From Halomonas chromatireducens (GTDB lineage: Bacteria > Pseudomonadota > Gammaproteobacteria > Pseudomonadales > Halomonadaceae), in assembly GCF_001545155.1 (NCBI RefSeq), contig NZ_CP014226.1:3779482-3838416 (forward strand): a stretch of DNA of 58,935 bases. The letters run 5' to 3'. Within the stretch, counting starts at the first letter, position 1. Each line of letters opens with the position of its first letter. Of this stretch, positions 25,459-34,291 are shown piece after piece. The translations under genes were made by a program, and so were the position numbers. The notes below the pieces were generated by a model, which saw only the letters and a program-made list of their open reading frames with translations, made no database searches and was not told where the DNA came from.

Positions 25459-26639
25459 GGGTTGACTCCTGGTGAGTATTTTCCGGAAGAACCGCGCGGG
25501 GTCTGTACCCCGCTTCTCTGCGCTGCTTGAGTCTGCCTCAGGCGACCGGGGGCCGCAGACAGGTCATACCCCTGGAGCGCCAGGCGTTGCCCGTCTCCAG
25601 AATCGAAGAAGTGGGTCGCCCAGGGTGCCCACTGCAGGCGGCAGGCCGCCCCCTTGGCCACGCCGGGCACGCCATCCAGGCGCGCACGCAGCTCCTGGCT
25701 ACCCACCTTGAGTCGCACGATGCTGTCGGCCCCCAGGTATTCGGCATCGACCACCTCGGCCGGCACGCCGCTGGCATCGGCGGGCAGTACGGCGATGTCT
25801 TCGGGGCGGACCCCCAGCAGGTGCCCCTTGGCATCGTGGGACGCTACGCTGCAGCGCGGCTCGCCCTCGATGACGGCCCCATCGGCCGCCGCGGCGAGTG
25901 TCACCAGGTTCATGGCCGGGCTACCGATGAAGCTTGCCGCGAAGGCCGTGGCCGGCCAGTTGTAGAGCTCGTCGGGGGTCGCGTCCTGCACGATGCGCCC
26001 CGCCTCCATCAGGATGACCCGGTCGCCCATGCTCATGGCTTCCACCTGGTCGTGGGTGACGTAGATAACGGTCATGCCTAGCCGCTGCTGCAGGGCCTTG
26101 ATCTCGCGCCGCATCTCGCCACGCAGCCGGGCATCGAGGTTGGAGAGCGGCTCGTCCATCAGGCAGATGGGATGCTCGGAGATGATCGACCGGGCCAGCG
26201 CCACACGCTGGCGTTGCCCGCCCGAGAGCTGGGCCGGCTTGCGGTCGAGGTATGCGGTGAGATCGACCAGGTTTGCCACCCGGGCAAGGCGCTCCTGGCG
26301 CTCGGACTTGGGCACCTTGCGGCTGCGCAGGCCGAAGACGATGTTGTCGGCCACGCTCAGGTGGGGAAACAGCGCATAGGACTGGAACACCATGCTCAGG
26401 CCGCGGTCGCCGGGTGGCAGATGGGTCACGTCGCGCTCGCCGATGCGGATGCGTCCATCGCTGGCCTGCTCGAGGCCGGCGATCATACGCAGTGTCGTCG
26501 ACTTGCCGCAGCCCGAGGGGCCCAGCAGGATCACGAATTCACCGGGTGCGACATCGAAGGAGATCCGGTCCACGGCGGCCTGGCCACCCCAGGTCTTGCT
26601 CACGGCATCGAGCCGGATGCGCTTGTTGTCGTTGTTCAT
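25455..26639 (-). CDS. ABC transporter ATPase, UgpC/MsmX family
   Basis: 394-residue ATPase: Walker A GPSGCGKST, Q-loop FQSYALFPH, signature LSGGQRQRVALARS, Walker B ICLMDEP and H-loop VTHD are all intact, followed by a TOBE regulatory domain (GVRPEDIAV). The last 25 residues are a low-complexity tail. First gene of a four-gene leftward operon: ATPase, binding protein, two permeases. Confidence 0.92.
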   Translation of the reverse strand: MNNDNKRIRLDAVSKTWGGQAAVDRISFDVAPGEFVILLGPSGCGKSTTLRMIAGLEQASDGRIRIGERDVTHLPPGDRGLSMVFQSYALFPHLSVADNIVFGLRSRKVPKSERQERLARVANLVDLTAYLDRKPAQLSGGQRQRVALARSIISEHPICLMDEPLSNLDARLRGEMRREIKALQQRLGMTVIYVTHDQVEAMSMGDRVILMEAGRIVQDATPDELYNWPATAFAASFIGSPAMNLVTLAAAADGAVIEGEPRCSVASHDAKGHLLGVRPEDIAVLPADASGVPAEVVDAEYLGADSIVRLKVGSQELRARLDGVPGVAKGAACRLQWAPWATHFFDSGDGQRLALQGYDLSAAPGRLRQTQAAQRSGVQTPRGSSGKYSPGVNP

Positions 26640-26858
26640 GGCGCGCTCATCATTCTCGTCACGACAGGTTGAGAAAGTTTTCTCGTCTGAATCAGCGTAG
26701 CCGCACTTCGGCCTCTTTGCGGTGCATCTTGACTCGCTGATATGACAGTCGCATGACGCTAGCGCAGCTTGCCTTCAAGGCCGCTGCAGTCGCCCACCGC
26801 GGCCGACCCCGTGACCATGCTAGACTTCGTCTTTCACCCTGACAGGAATCGACGCACC

Positions 26859-28442
26859 ATGTCCCTCGACGACCTGCATCTGAACCTGCGCAACCTGACG
26901 CAGGACGACTACCCTCAGCTCAAGATTCTGATGGACGCCGTCTACGACGATATTGGTGGTGCCTGGCCACAGCACTCCATCGACCGGCTGATCCAGGAGT
27001 TTCCCGATGGCCAGATCGCCATTGAGGACGACGAGAGGCTGATAGGCGTGGCGCTGACCGTGCGGGTCGACTACGACGAGTTCTCCAACCCCCACAAGTA
27101 CGACGACCTGGTGGGCAACCGCGAGATCATCCTCAACGATCCGCAAGGCGATGCCATGTACGGGCTGGATGTGCTGATCCATCCCGACTATCGCGGCTAC
27201 CGGCTGGGGCGCCGCCTCTACGAGGCACGCAAGGAGCTGTGTCGTTCGCTCAACCTGCGCGCGATACTCGCCGGCGGACGTATTCCCAATTACCACGAGC
27301 ACGCCGGGGAACTCTCGCCCACCGAGTACATCGAGCTGGTTGCACGCAAGGAGATTCATGATCCGATCCTCTCCTTCCAGTTGGCCAACGACTTCCAGGT
27401 CAAGCGCCTGTTGCGCAAGTACCTGCCGGAAGACGAGAAGTCCCAGGGCTACGCCACCCTGCTGGAGTGGAACAACATCCTCTTTGAGCCCGCCGAGCGG
27501 GTGCTGGAAAACCGTCCCACCCAGGTACGTGTCGGCGCCGTGCAGTGGCAGATGCGCGAATGCGCCTCGGTGGAGGCGGTACTGCAGCAGGTCGAGTACT
27601 TCGTCGACGCCCTCTCCAGCTACCAGAGCGACTTCGCCGTCTTTCCGGAGCTGTTCAATGCGCCGCTGATGGGGCTGCAGGACCGTGCCACCCAGCAGGA
27701 CCAGCTGGCGGCCATCCGCTTCCTGGCCGGCTTCACCGAGCAGTTCAAGACCGAGCTGTCGCGCATGGCGGTCTCCTACAACATCAATATCGTCGCGGGT
27801 TCGATGATTGAAGAGGGTGAGGACGATCGGCTCTACAACATCGCCTACCTGTGTCATCGCGACGGCACCATCGAAAAGCAGGCCAAGCTGCACATCACCC
27901 CCCAGGAGCGCCGGGAGTGGGTGATCGAGGGCGGCGACGAGCTGCGCGTGTTCGAGACCGATGCCGGCCGCGTGGGCATCCTGATCTGCTACGACGTGGA
28001 ATTTCCCGAGCTCGGCCGCCTGCTCGCCGACCAGGACATGGACATCCTCTTCGTGCCCTTCTGGACCGACACCAAGAACGGCTACCTGCGGGTGCGCCAC
28101 TGCGCCCAGGCGCGGGCCATCGAGAACGAATGCTACGTGGTGCTGTGCGGCAGCGTCGGCAACGTGCCGTCGATCCGCAACCTCGACATCCAGTACGCCC
28201 AGTCCTCGGTATTCACACCCTCGGACTTCGCCTTCCCCCACGACGCAGTGCTCTCGGAGACCACGCCGAATACCGAGATGGTGATCTTCTCGGACCTGGA
28301 CCTGACCCGGCTCACCGTGGTGCGGGCCGAAGGCTCGGTAACCAACCTCAAGGACCGGCGCAAGGACCTGTTCGACCTGCGCTGGCGCGACTGGTCCTGG
28401 AAGTCCGGCAGCCTGACGCCGGGCAATCCCGAGGAGAACTGA
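26859..28442 (+). CDS. GNAT acetyltransferase-nitrilase (carbon-nitrogen hydrolase) fusion
   Basis: 527 residues from the ATG at 26859; an in-frame ATG at 26817 is possible and no ribosome site is decisive. Residues 8-160 are a GNAT domain with the acetyl-CoA loop region DVLIHPDYRGYRLGRRLYEA. Residues 223-500 are a carbon-nitrogen hydrolase with the Glu-Lys-Cys triad at E264 (FPELFN), K344 (QAKLH) and C377 (ILICYDVEFPE). The triad class hydrolyses nitriles or amides. The substrate is unknown. Four bases separate it from the peptidase gene, so they are co-transcribed. Confidence 0.88.
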   Translation: MSLDDLHLNLRNLTQDDYPQLKILMDAVYDDIGGAWPQHSIDRLIQEFPDGQIAIEDDERLIGVALTVRVDYDEFSNPHKYDDLVGNREIILNDPQGDAMYGLDVLIHPDYRGYRLGRRLYEARKELCRSLNLRAILAGGRIPNYHEHAGELSPTEYIELVARKEIHDPILSFQLANDFQVKRLLRKYLPEDEKSQGYATLLEWNNILFEPAERVLENRPTQVRVGAVQWQMRECASVEAVLQQVEYFVDALSSYQSDFAVFPELFNAPLMGLQDRATQQDQLAAIRFLAGFTEQFKTELSRMAVSYNINIVAGSMIEEGEDDRLYNIAYLCHRDGTIEKQAKLHITPQERREWVIEGGDELRVFETDAGRVGILICYDVEFPELGRLLADQDMDILFVPFWTDTKNGYLRVRHCAQARAIENECYVVLCGSVGNVPSIRNLDIQYAQSSVFTPSDFAFPHDAVLSETTPNTEMVIFSDLDLTRLTVVRAEGSVTNLKDRRKDLFDLRWRDWSWKSGSLTPGNPEEN

Positions 28443-28446
28443 GGCC

Positions 28447-29298
28447 ATGTTCGGTCGCCTTCGCCGCTGGCGGGCCGAGCGCTTCGCCTCGCGTCATCCC
28501 TTCCCCGAGGCGGCCTGGGCCGAGGCCCGTGCACGCCTGCCGCTGCTGGCGGCGCTGGGCGATGAGGAGGCCGACCGCCTGGGCCGGCGCGCCTGGCACT
28601 TCCTGCACCTCAAGCGGCTGAGCCTGCACCCCGAGCTGGCCGGTCGGACACCCTTCGACCTGCCGGCACAGCTGGCGCTCTCCGCCCAGGCCTGCCTGCT
28701 GACCCTGGGCTGGCCCTTCGACGACCATGTCGACGCCTTCAGTGGGGTCCACGAACTGTTGATCCTGCCCGACGCGTTCCGCCGCCATGTGGAGGAGCTG
28801 GACGAGTTCGGCGTGATGCACGAGTACGTGGATGAGCGGGCCGGCGAGACCTCGTCCCAGGGGCCGGTGGTGCTGGCCTTTCCCGACCTGATGGAGAGCG
28901 GCGGCCTCGACGGCTTCAACGTGGTGATCCATGAGCTCGCCCACAAGCTCGACCTGGGCAACTCGCTGGACGTCGACGGCTTCCCGCCGCTACCCCGGGA
29001 CATCGATCCCAAGGAGTGGCACCGGGTCTTCATCGGCGTATGGGACGACCTCCAGGCACGCCTCGAGCGTGGCGAGGACACACCCATCGACGACTACGCC
29101 GCCAGCCATCCAGGGGAGTGCTTCGCGGTGTGCTGCGAGTACTTCTTTACCGCGCCGGACATCCTCCACGAGGCCTATCCGGCACTGTATGAGCTGCTGA
29201 CACGCTACTTCCGCCAGCAGCCGCTGGCACGGCTGCCAGAGGATCACACCGCGGCCCCCCGGGAGCCTCGGGGAGACCAGGATCGTTCAGCCCTGTGA
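28447..29298 (+). CDS. MtfA-like zinc peptidase (M90 family)
   Basis: 283 residues. Zinc motif HELAHKLD (H-E-x2-H) in the conserved segment GFNVVIHELAHKLDLGNSLDVDG, and the downstream glutamate in YAASHPGECFAVCCEYFF serves as the third ligand region. E. coli MtfA binds the Mlc repressor and so affects glucose uptake; whether this homologue does is unknown. The end overlaps the convergent dehydrogenase gene by 12 bp. Confidence 0.88.
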   Translation: MFGRLRRWRAERFASRHPFPEAAWAEARARLPLLAALGDEEADRLGRRAWHFLHLKRLSLHPELAGRTPFDLPAQLALSAQACLLTLGWPFDDHVDAFSGVHELLILPDAFRRHVEELDEFGVMHEYVDERAGETSSQGPVVLAFPDLMESGGLDGFNVVIHELAHKLDLGNSLDVDGFPPLPRDIDPKEWHRVFIGVWDDLQARLERGEDTPIDDYAASHPGECFAVCCEYFFTAPDILHEAYPALYELLTRYFRQQPLARLPEDHTAAPREPRGDQDRSAL

Positions 29299-30174
29299 CG
29301 GACCCAGCAGGCCAACCAGCTCCGGCACGGGGCGGTCGGCATGACCGGCATCGCTCATCGACTGGTAGAGCGCCAGCACCGCATCGGCCACGCCGCGCTG
29401 GGCGTCGAGGTCTTCGGTCATGGTGCGGTAGTAGCCGATATCCTTGAGGCCGTTGGCCACGCTGAAGCGAAAACCGGAGGCGTCGCCATCGGCGATGTAG
29501 GGCCGCAGGCGCTCCAGGATCACCCCGCCACCGCCGCCCTTGCCCAGCACGTCGAGGAAGGCAGCGTCGTCGATACCGGCCCGCCGTGACGCCGCGGCGG
29601 CCTCGGCCAGCACCGCGGTGAAGCCCAGCGAGACGAAATTGTGCAGCAGCTTGAGGGTATGGCCGGCGCCAACCTGGCCGGCATGGGCGATGTTCTCGGC
29701 AAAGCACTCGAGCAGCGGTTGCACCTCGGCGAACAGCGCCTCCGGTGCACCGACGATAAGGTTCAACCGGCCCTCCTCCGCCTCCTTGGGGGTGCGGGTC
29801 ATAGCGGCATCCATGAAGCGCCCGCCGGCCGCCTCCACCCGGGCGGCCACTCGCTCGGTGGAGCTGGGCAGCGCCGTGGAGCAGTCGACAACCACGCAGC
29901 CCGCCCGCAGCCCTTCCAGCACCCCGCCGGGCTCGAACAGCACCGCCTCCACCTGGGGCGAGCCGGTCACGCAGAGAATGACCACATCGGCGGCCTCGGC
30001 CACCTCGCGGCCGCTTGCCTTCGCGGTCGCCCCGGCGGCGCGCAGGTCGTCCACGGGCTGGTTGCCGGGGTGGTCGAGAAAGCAGAGCGTATGCCCTCCT
30101 TTCAGGATGTTCATGGCGATACCGTGACCCATCAGGCCCACGCCCACCAGGCCGACTCGAAATAGCTGACTCAT
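29287..30174 (-). CDS. NAD(P)-dependent 3-hydroxyacid dehydrogenase (3-HIBADH/GarR family)
   Basis: Beta-hydroxyacid dehydrogenase that oxidises 3-hydroxyisobutyrate, tartronate semialdehyde or relatives. 295 residues from the ATG at 30174, chosen because AGGAG precedes it and the Rossmann motif VGLVGVGLMGHGIA then begins near residue 7. The substrate loop DAAMTRTPKEAEEG and the catalytic lysine segment GHTLKLLHNFVSLG are present. A small aldehyde dehydrogenase remnant lies upstream. Confidence 0.88.
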   Translation of the reverse strand: MSQLFRVGLVGVGLMGHGIAMNILKGGHTLCFLDHPGNQPVDDLRAAGATAKASGREVAEAADVVILCVTGSPQVEAVLFEPGGVLEGLRAGCVVVDCSTALPSSTERVAARVEAAGGRFMDAAMTRTPKEAEEGRLNLIVGAPEALFAEVQPLLECFAENIAHAGQVGAGHTLKLLHNFVSLGFTAVLAEAAAASRRAGIDDAAFLDVLGKGGGGGVILERLRPYIADGDASGFRFSVANGLKDIGYYRTMTEDLDAQRGVADAVLALYQSMSDAGHADRPVPELVGLLGPSQG

Positions 30175-30237
30175 CCCATTGCTCCTCTGGTTCATCCCAC
30201 CGTGCATCGCGGACCGGCGGCTCGCTCAGCCGGGCTT

Positions 30238-30267
30238 GATTCAACCGTGCCTGATTCAACCGTGCTA
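30238..30267. repeat. Two tandem copies of a 15-bp unit
   Basis: GATTCAACCGTGCCT at 30238-30252 followed by the same unit with two changes at the end (30253-30267). It ends in the stop codon of the aldehyde dehydrogenase remnant. Confidence 0.6.
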
Positions 30268-30324
30268 AATGGCCACGGTCTTGAGCCGGGTGTAGCTCTT
30301 CAGGCCTTCGAATCCCTTCTCCGG
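30265..30324 (-). pseudogene. Aldehyde dehydrogenase C-terminal remnant
   Basis: On the minus strand a short frame reads PEKGFEGLKSYTRLKTVAI and then a stop. This matches the conserved end of aldehyde dehydrogenases, which finish in a Y/F-T-x-x-K-T/S-V/I segment. Nothing ALDH-like precedes it, so it looks like the tail of a deleted gene. The similarity rests on 19 residues recognised by eye. Confidence 0.5.
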
Positions 30325-30414
30325 TGATAATACCTGAGGCGACGCCAGCCAAACCATTTGGCCATAGCGCGCCTCCCTCCTATGCTGAAATCCCCCCCTG
30401 CGCAGGTCGCCCAC

Positions 30415-31104
30415 ATGCCCCGCAAGGTCCTTCTCGCCCTCGCCAGCCTGATGGTGCTCGCTCTACTCGGTTTCCTGGGACAATGGCTGGCTGCACGCGA
30501 CCTGTTCGATGCCAACACCCTGTTCGCCCTGCTGCAGGGTTCGCTGGCCTGGCGCGACCAGCCCTGGGCCGGCGTCGTGGTGGTCGCGGTCTTCTTGATC
30601 GCCTCACTGGTGCTTTTCCCGCTCAGCGTGCTGGTGATACTGGCCGGACTGATCTTTGGCCCGGTGTGGGGGTTCGTCTATTCGTTCATCGGTACGCTTC
30701 TGGGTGCGATTGCCACGTTCTGGCTGGGGCGCTGGCTGGGGCGCGACGCCCTGCTGCGCTACGGCGGAAAGCGGCTGCTAGGGCTTTCGCGCTACCTGGC
30801 CGGGCGTGGCGTGCGCACCATAACCCTGCTCAACCTCTTGCCCCTGGCACCGTACACGCTGACCAACCTGCTCGCCGGCGCCTTTCACATCCGTTTTCGC
30901 GACTACCTGCTGGGTACTCTGATCGGTGCCACGCCAGGACTGGCCGGCATCATCCTGCTCAGCAGCCAGCTCGGCACACTGCTCTCCGCCGAGGATCGTC
31001 AGGAGCTAGCCTGGGCGGGCGCTGGCGTCATCGCGGGCCTGGCCTTGCTGTACGGTCTCAAGCGCTATGCCGATGCCCGCCAACGGCGCCGACACCGAGG
31101 CTGA
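30415..31104 (+). CDS. TVP38/TMEM64 family membrane protein (VTT domain)
   Basis: Inner-membrane protein of the DedA/VTT superfamily, proteins thought to act in lipid scrambling or membrane homeostasis. 229 residues from the ATG at 30415, which has AGGT 8 bp upstream; in-frame ATGs at 30358 and 30382 would add an untypical tail. The VTT core AGLIFGPVWGFVYSFIGTLLGAIATFWLGRWLGRD and the reentrant NLLPLAPYTLTNLLAGA are clear. Confidence 0.85.
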   Translation: MPRKVLLALASLMVLALLGFLGQWLAARDLFDANTLFALLQGSLAWRDQPWAGVVVVAVFLIASLVLFPLSVLVILAGLIFGPVWGFVYSFIGTLLGAIATFWLGRWLGRDALLRYGGKRLLGLSRYLAGRGVRTITLLNLLPLAPYTLTNLLAGAFHIRFRDYLLGTLIGATPGLAGIILLSSQLGTLLSAEDRQELAWAGAGVIAGLALLYGLKRYADARQRRRHRG

Positions 31105-31116
31105 ACCCACCGGCCA

Positions 31117-32037
31117 TCAGGTTTCGCCTGCCATGGCCGGCACCCTCCCCGGCATCTCCCGTTCGAGGAAGTCGACGAAGGCGCGAATGCGAGCGGGAAC
31201 ATGCCGCCGTTGCTGATAGACGGCATGAAAATCGGCCCGCACCCCTTGCCACTCGTGGAGCAGCTCGATCAGGGCACCCCTTGCCAGGTGCTCGTGCACG
31301 TCCCACCAGGAGCGCAGTGCGATCCCATGGCCATCCAGCGCCAGCCCCACGATCACCTCGCCATCATTGCTGGCCAGCGGCCCCGCCACCTTGACCGCCT
31401 GCTCGACATCGCCACCGCGGTGGCAGAACCGCCACACCGCGTAGTCGCTCTCGTTTTCGCGCAGGACCAGGCAGGGGTGAGCCGTCAGGTCGTTCAACGA
31501 AGCGAGCGGCGCCATGCGCGACACATAGGCGGGTGCGGCGCACAGCACCCGGCGGTTGGCGAGGATACGCCGGGCTACCAGGCGCGAATCGGGTGGCTCG
31601 CCCACGCGTATGCCGATATCGAACCCCTGGTCGCCGAGGCTCAGCGGATAATTGCTCAGCTCGAGCACACCCTCGACGCCGGGGTGCCGGGTGCAGAAGG
31701 CCGAGAGCAGCGGTGCCACGTGGTGGCGGCCGAAGCCGAAGGTGGCGTTGACCCGCAGCGGCCCGGACAGCGCCGCCTGTTGCTCACCCAGGGCCTCTTC
31801 CAGCTCGGCAAGCTCCTCCAGGATTGCCGACCCCCGCGCCAGGTAGCGCTCGCCTTCCGCCGTGAGCGAGAGGCGACGCGTGGTGCGGCTGGCCAGCTCC
31901 ACGCCGAGACGCGCCTCCAGCACCTTGAGGCGCTTGCTGACCGCCGACAACGACAGCCCCAGCTCCCTGGCCGTGGCGGTAAGGCTACCGGCGCGAGCCA
32001 GCTGCCGGAAGAAGGCGAGATCGTCGAGCTGCGCCAT
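31117..32037 (-). CDS. LysR-family regulator, DmlR-like
   Basis: 306 residues: winged helix-turn-helix at 1-62 (FFRQLARAGSLTATARELGLSLSAVSKRLKVLEARLGVEL), linker helix, then a type 2 periplasmic-binding-like effector domain. Divergent from the dehalogenase gene and a D-malate/tartrate dehydrogenase gene; E. coli DmlR of the same size and subfamily activates dmlA in response to D-malate. Control of the divergent pair is the obvious reading. Confidence 0.87.
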   Translation of the reverse strand: MAQLDDLAFFRQLARAGSLTATARELGLSLSAVSKRLKVLEARLGVELASRTTRRLSLTAEGERYLARGSAILEELAELEEALGEQQAALSGPLRVNATFGFGRHHVAPLLSAFCTRHPGVEGVLELSNYPLSLGDQGFDIGIRVGEPPDSRLVARRILANRRVLCAAPAYVSRMAPLASLNDLTAHPCLVLRENESDYAVWRFCHRGGDVEQAVKVAGPLASNDGEVIVGLALDGHGIALRSWWDVHEHLARGALIELLHEWQGVRADFHAVYQQRRHVPARIRAFVDFLEREMPGRVPAMAGET

Positions 32038-32163
32038 GCTTTCTACACCTCAGTTCAACAATATATTGCCATTGAGCCTGATTATCACCTTCCTGCCAAT
32101 GACTACACTGTCCTCACCATCCTGAATCGTGTTCGCATGAATCGGTCAAACAGGAGCACCGCC

Positions 32164-33045
32164 ATGTTCGAGGAGTATCGATCGTTCTCGATCGACAATA
32201 ACGGTATACGCATACCCGGCCTCATCGGCGGCTCGGGGCCACCGTTGCTGCTGCTTCACGGCCACCCCCAGACCCATCTGATCTGGCATCGCCTGGCCGA
32301 GTCGCTGGCACGCCACTTCACGGTGGTGGCAACCGATCTGCGCGGCTACGGCGATGCCTCCAAGCCTCCCGGCGAGCCGGATCACGCCAACTACAGCAAA
32401 CGGGCCATGGCCGCCGACCAGGTCGCGGTAATGCACGAACTGGGCTTCGAACGCTTCCTGCTCTGTGGCCACGACAGGGGCGGACGGGTGGCCCACCGCC
32501 TGGCCATGGACCACCCTGAGGCGGTGGAGAAGCTGATGCTGCTGGATATCGCGCCCACCCTGGCAATGTACGAGAAGACCGACCGTACCTTCGCCACCGC
32601 CTACTTCCACTGGTTCTTCCTGATCCAGCCGGCACCATTGCCGGAAACACTGATCGAGGCATCCCCGGCCGACTACATCACACGCACCATGGGCGGACGT
32701 CACGCCAACCTCGATGCCTTCGACCCGGCCGCCATCGTCGAATACCAGCGTTGTCTGGCCCAGCCAGGAGCCGCCCATGCACTGTGCGAGGACTATCGCG
32801 CCTCGAATACCATCGACCTGGAACACGACAGCGCCGACCGCGAGGCCGGGCGCCGCATCGCCTGCCCCGTGAGGGTGCTATGGGGGCAGCACGGCATCAT
32901 CGAGCGCTGTTTCGACCCGCTGGCGGAGTGGCGCGCCGTCGCCGAGCAGGTCGACGGCGAGGCCCTGCCCTGTGGCCACTACATTCCCGAGGAAGCGCCG
33001 AGTGCGCTGCACGACCATATCCTTCAATTCATGAAAACCGCATGA
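32164..33045 (+). CDS. Haloacetate (fluoroacetate) dehalogenase-type alpha/beta hydrolase
   Basis: 293 residues from the ATG at 32164; the longer upstream frame runs antisense to the LysR gene and is rejected. Hydrolyses haloacetate to glycolate and halide. All residues expected from fluoroacetate dehalogenase are recognisable: nucleophile D104 in GHDRGGR, carboxylate-binding R105 and R108, acid D128, halide pocket H149 and W150 (YFHWFF) and Y211, base H272 (CGHYIPEE). The 10-bp gap to dmlA makes an operon. Glycolate could feed the glcDEF products encoded in the same window. Confidence 0.88.
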   Translation: MFEEYRSFSIDNNGIRIPGLIGGSGPPLLLLHGHPQTHLIWHRLAESLARHFTVVATDLRGYGDASKPPGEPDHANYSKRAMAADQVAVMHELGFERFLLCGHDRGGRVAHRLAMDHPEAVEKLMLLDIAPTLAMYEKTDRTFATAYFHWFFLIQPAPLPETLIEASPADYITRTMGGRHANLDAFDPAAIVEYQRCLAQPGAAHALCEDYRASNTIDLEHDSADREAGRRIACPVRVLWGQHGIIERCFDPLAEWRAVAEQVDGEALPCGHYIPEEAPSALHDHILQFMKTA

Positions 33046-33055
33046 GGAACTGACC

Positions 33056-34138
33056 ATGACCCAGCGTATCGCCGTTATCCCCGGTGATGGCATCGGCACC
33101 GAAGTGATGCCCGAAGGCCTGCGCACCCTGGAAGCCGCCGCCAAGAAATTCGGCATCGACCTGGCTTTCGAGCATTTCGATTTTGCCTGCTGCGACTACT
33201 ACGCGAAGCACGGCCAGATGATGCCCGACGACTGGTTCGAGCAGCTCAAGGATTTCGACGCCATCTTCTACGGCGCCGTGGGCTGGCCTGACACCGTACC
33301 GGACCATGTCTCTCTCTGGGGGTCGCTGCTGCAGTTCCGCCGTCAGTTCGACCAGTACATCAACCTGCGCCCCTGCAAGCTGCTGCCCGGTATCAAGAGT
33401 CCCCTTGCCGACCGCAACCCCGGCGACATCGACTTCTACGTGGTGCGCGAGAACACCGAGGGCGAGTACTCCAGCGTCGGCGGCAAGATGTTCGAGGGCA
33501 CCGACCGTGAGGTGGTGATCCAGGAGACGGTGATGAGCCGCCACGGCGTCGACCGGGTGCTGAAGTACGCCTTCGACCTGGCACAGAGTCGCCCGCGGAA
33601 GAAGCTCACCTCGGCCACCAAGTCCAACGGCATCGCCATCACCATGCCCTGGTGGGACGAACGCGTGGAGGCCATGTCCGGCAACTATTCGGACGTCAGC
33701 GTCGACAAGTTTCACATCGATATCCTGACCGCCAATTTCGTCCTGCATCCCGACTGGTTCGACGTGGTGGTGGGCAGCAACCTGTTCGGCGACATCCTCT
33801 CCGACCTGGGCCCGGCCTGCACCGGCACCATCGGCGTGGCCCCCTCGGCCAACATCAACCCGGAAGGCAAGTTCCCCAGCCTGTTCGAACCGGTCCACGG
33901 CAGTGCACCGGACATCGCCGGCAAGGGTATCGCCAACCCCATCGGCCAGATCTGGTCCGGGGCGATGATGCTCGAGCACCTGGGCCACGCCAAGGCCGCC
34001 AAGGCCATCGTCGATGCTTTCGAAGCGGTACTGGCCGAAGGCGACGCCAGCCTGCTGACCCCTGATATCCGCGGCCAGGGAACCACGGAGACCCTGGGCC
34101 AGGCCATTGCAGAACGTATCCTGGAGACGGAGCAGTGA
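33056..34138 (+). CDS. dmlA: Tartrate dehydrogenase/decarboxylase, D-malate dehydrogenase
   Basis: NAD-dependent oxidative decarboxylase of the isocitrate/isopropylmalate dehydrogenase family, converting D-malate to pyruvate and CO2 or acting on tartrate. 360 residues, as in DmlA and TtuC. Motifs: IPGDGIGTEVMPEG, the substrate arginine cluster INLRPCKLLPG, ENTEGEYSSVGG, and the metal aspartates in GSNLFGDILSDL. LysR partner at 31117 supports D-malate or tartrate use. Confidence 0.92.
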   Translation: MTQRIAVIPGDGIGTEVMPEGLRTLEAAAKKFGIDLAFEHFDFACCDYYAKHGQMMPDDWFEQLKDFDAIFYGAVGWPDTVPDHVSLWGSLLQFRRQFDQYINLRPCKLLPGIKSPLADRNPGDIDFYVVRENTEGEYSSVGGKMFEGTDREVVIQETVMSRHGVDRVLKYAFDLAQSRPRKKLTSATKSNGIAITMPWWDERVEAMSGNYSDVSVDKFHIDILTANFVLHPDWFDVVVGSNLFGDILSDLGPACTGTIGVAPSANINPEGKFPSLFEPVHGSAPDIAGKGIANPIGQIWSGAMMLEHLGHAKAAKAIVDAFEAVLAEGDASLLTPDIRGQGTTETLGQAIAERILETEQ

Positions 34139-34291
34139 CTCAATGGCAATGAAATGAAACAGAACCGCTCCAGCGTCACGGTTCGATTGTATTCGTCATG
34201 GGTTCGTAAAGATTCTCAGTTACTACCGATTTGTCGTCTAGCCTGACAGGTGCCAGCTCAGAAGAGCGAGGTGAAATAATGGAGGAACGAC

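Noticed and set aside
26820..28448. 542-residue minus-strand frame opposite the GNAT-nitrilase gene
   Set aside because: The opposite strand has two complete catalytic domains; this frame has none.
29147..30352. 401-residue minus-strand frame overlapping the 3-hydroxyacid dehydrogenase
   Set aside because: Out-of-frame shadow of the dehydrogenase; Gly/Arg-rich composition and no motifs.
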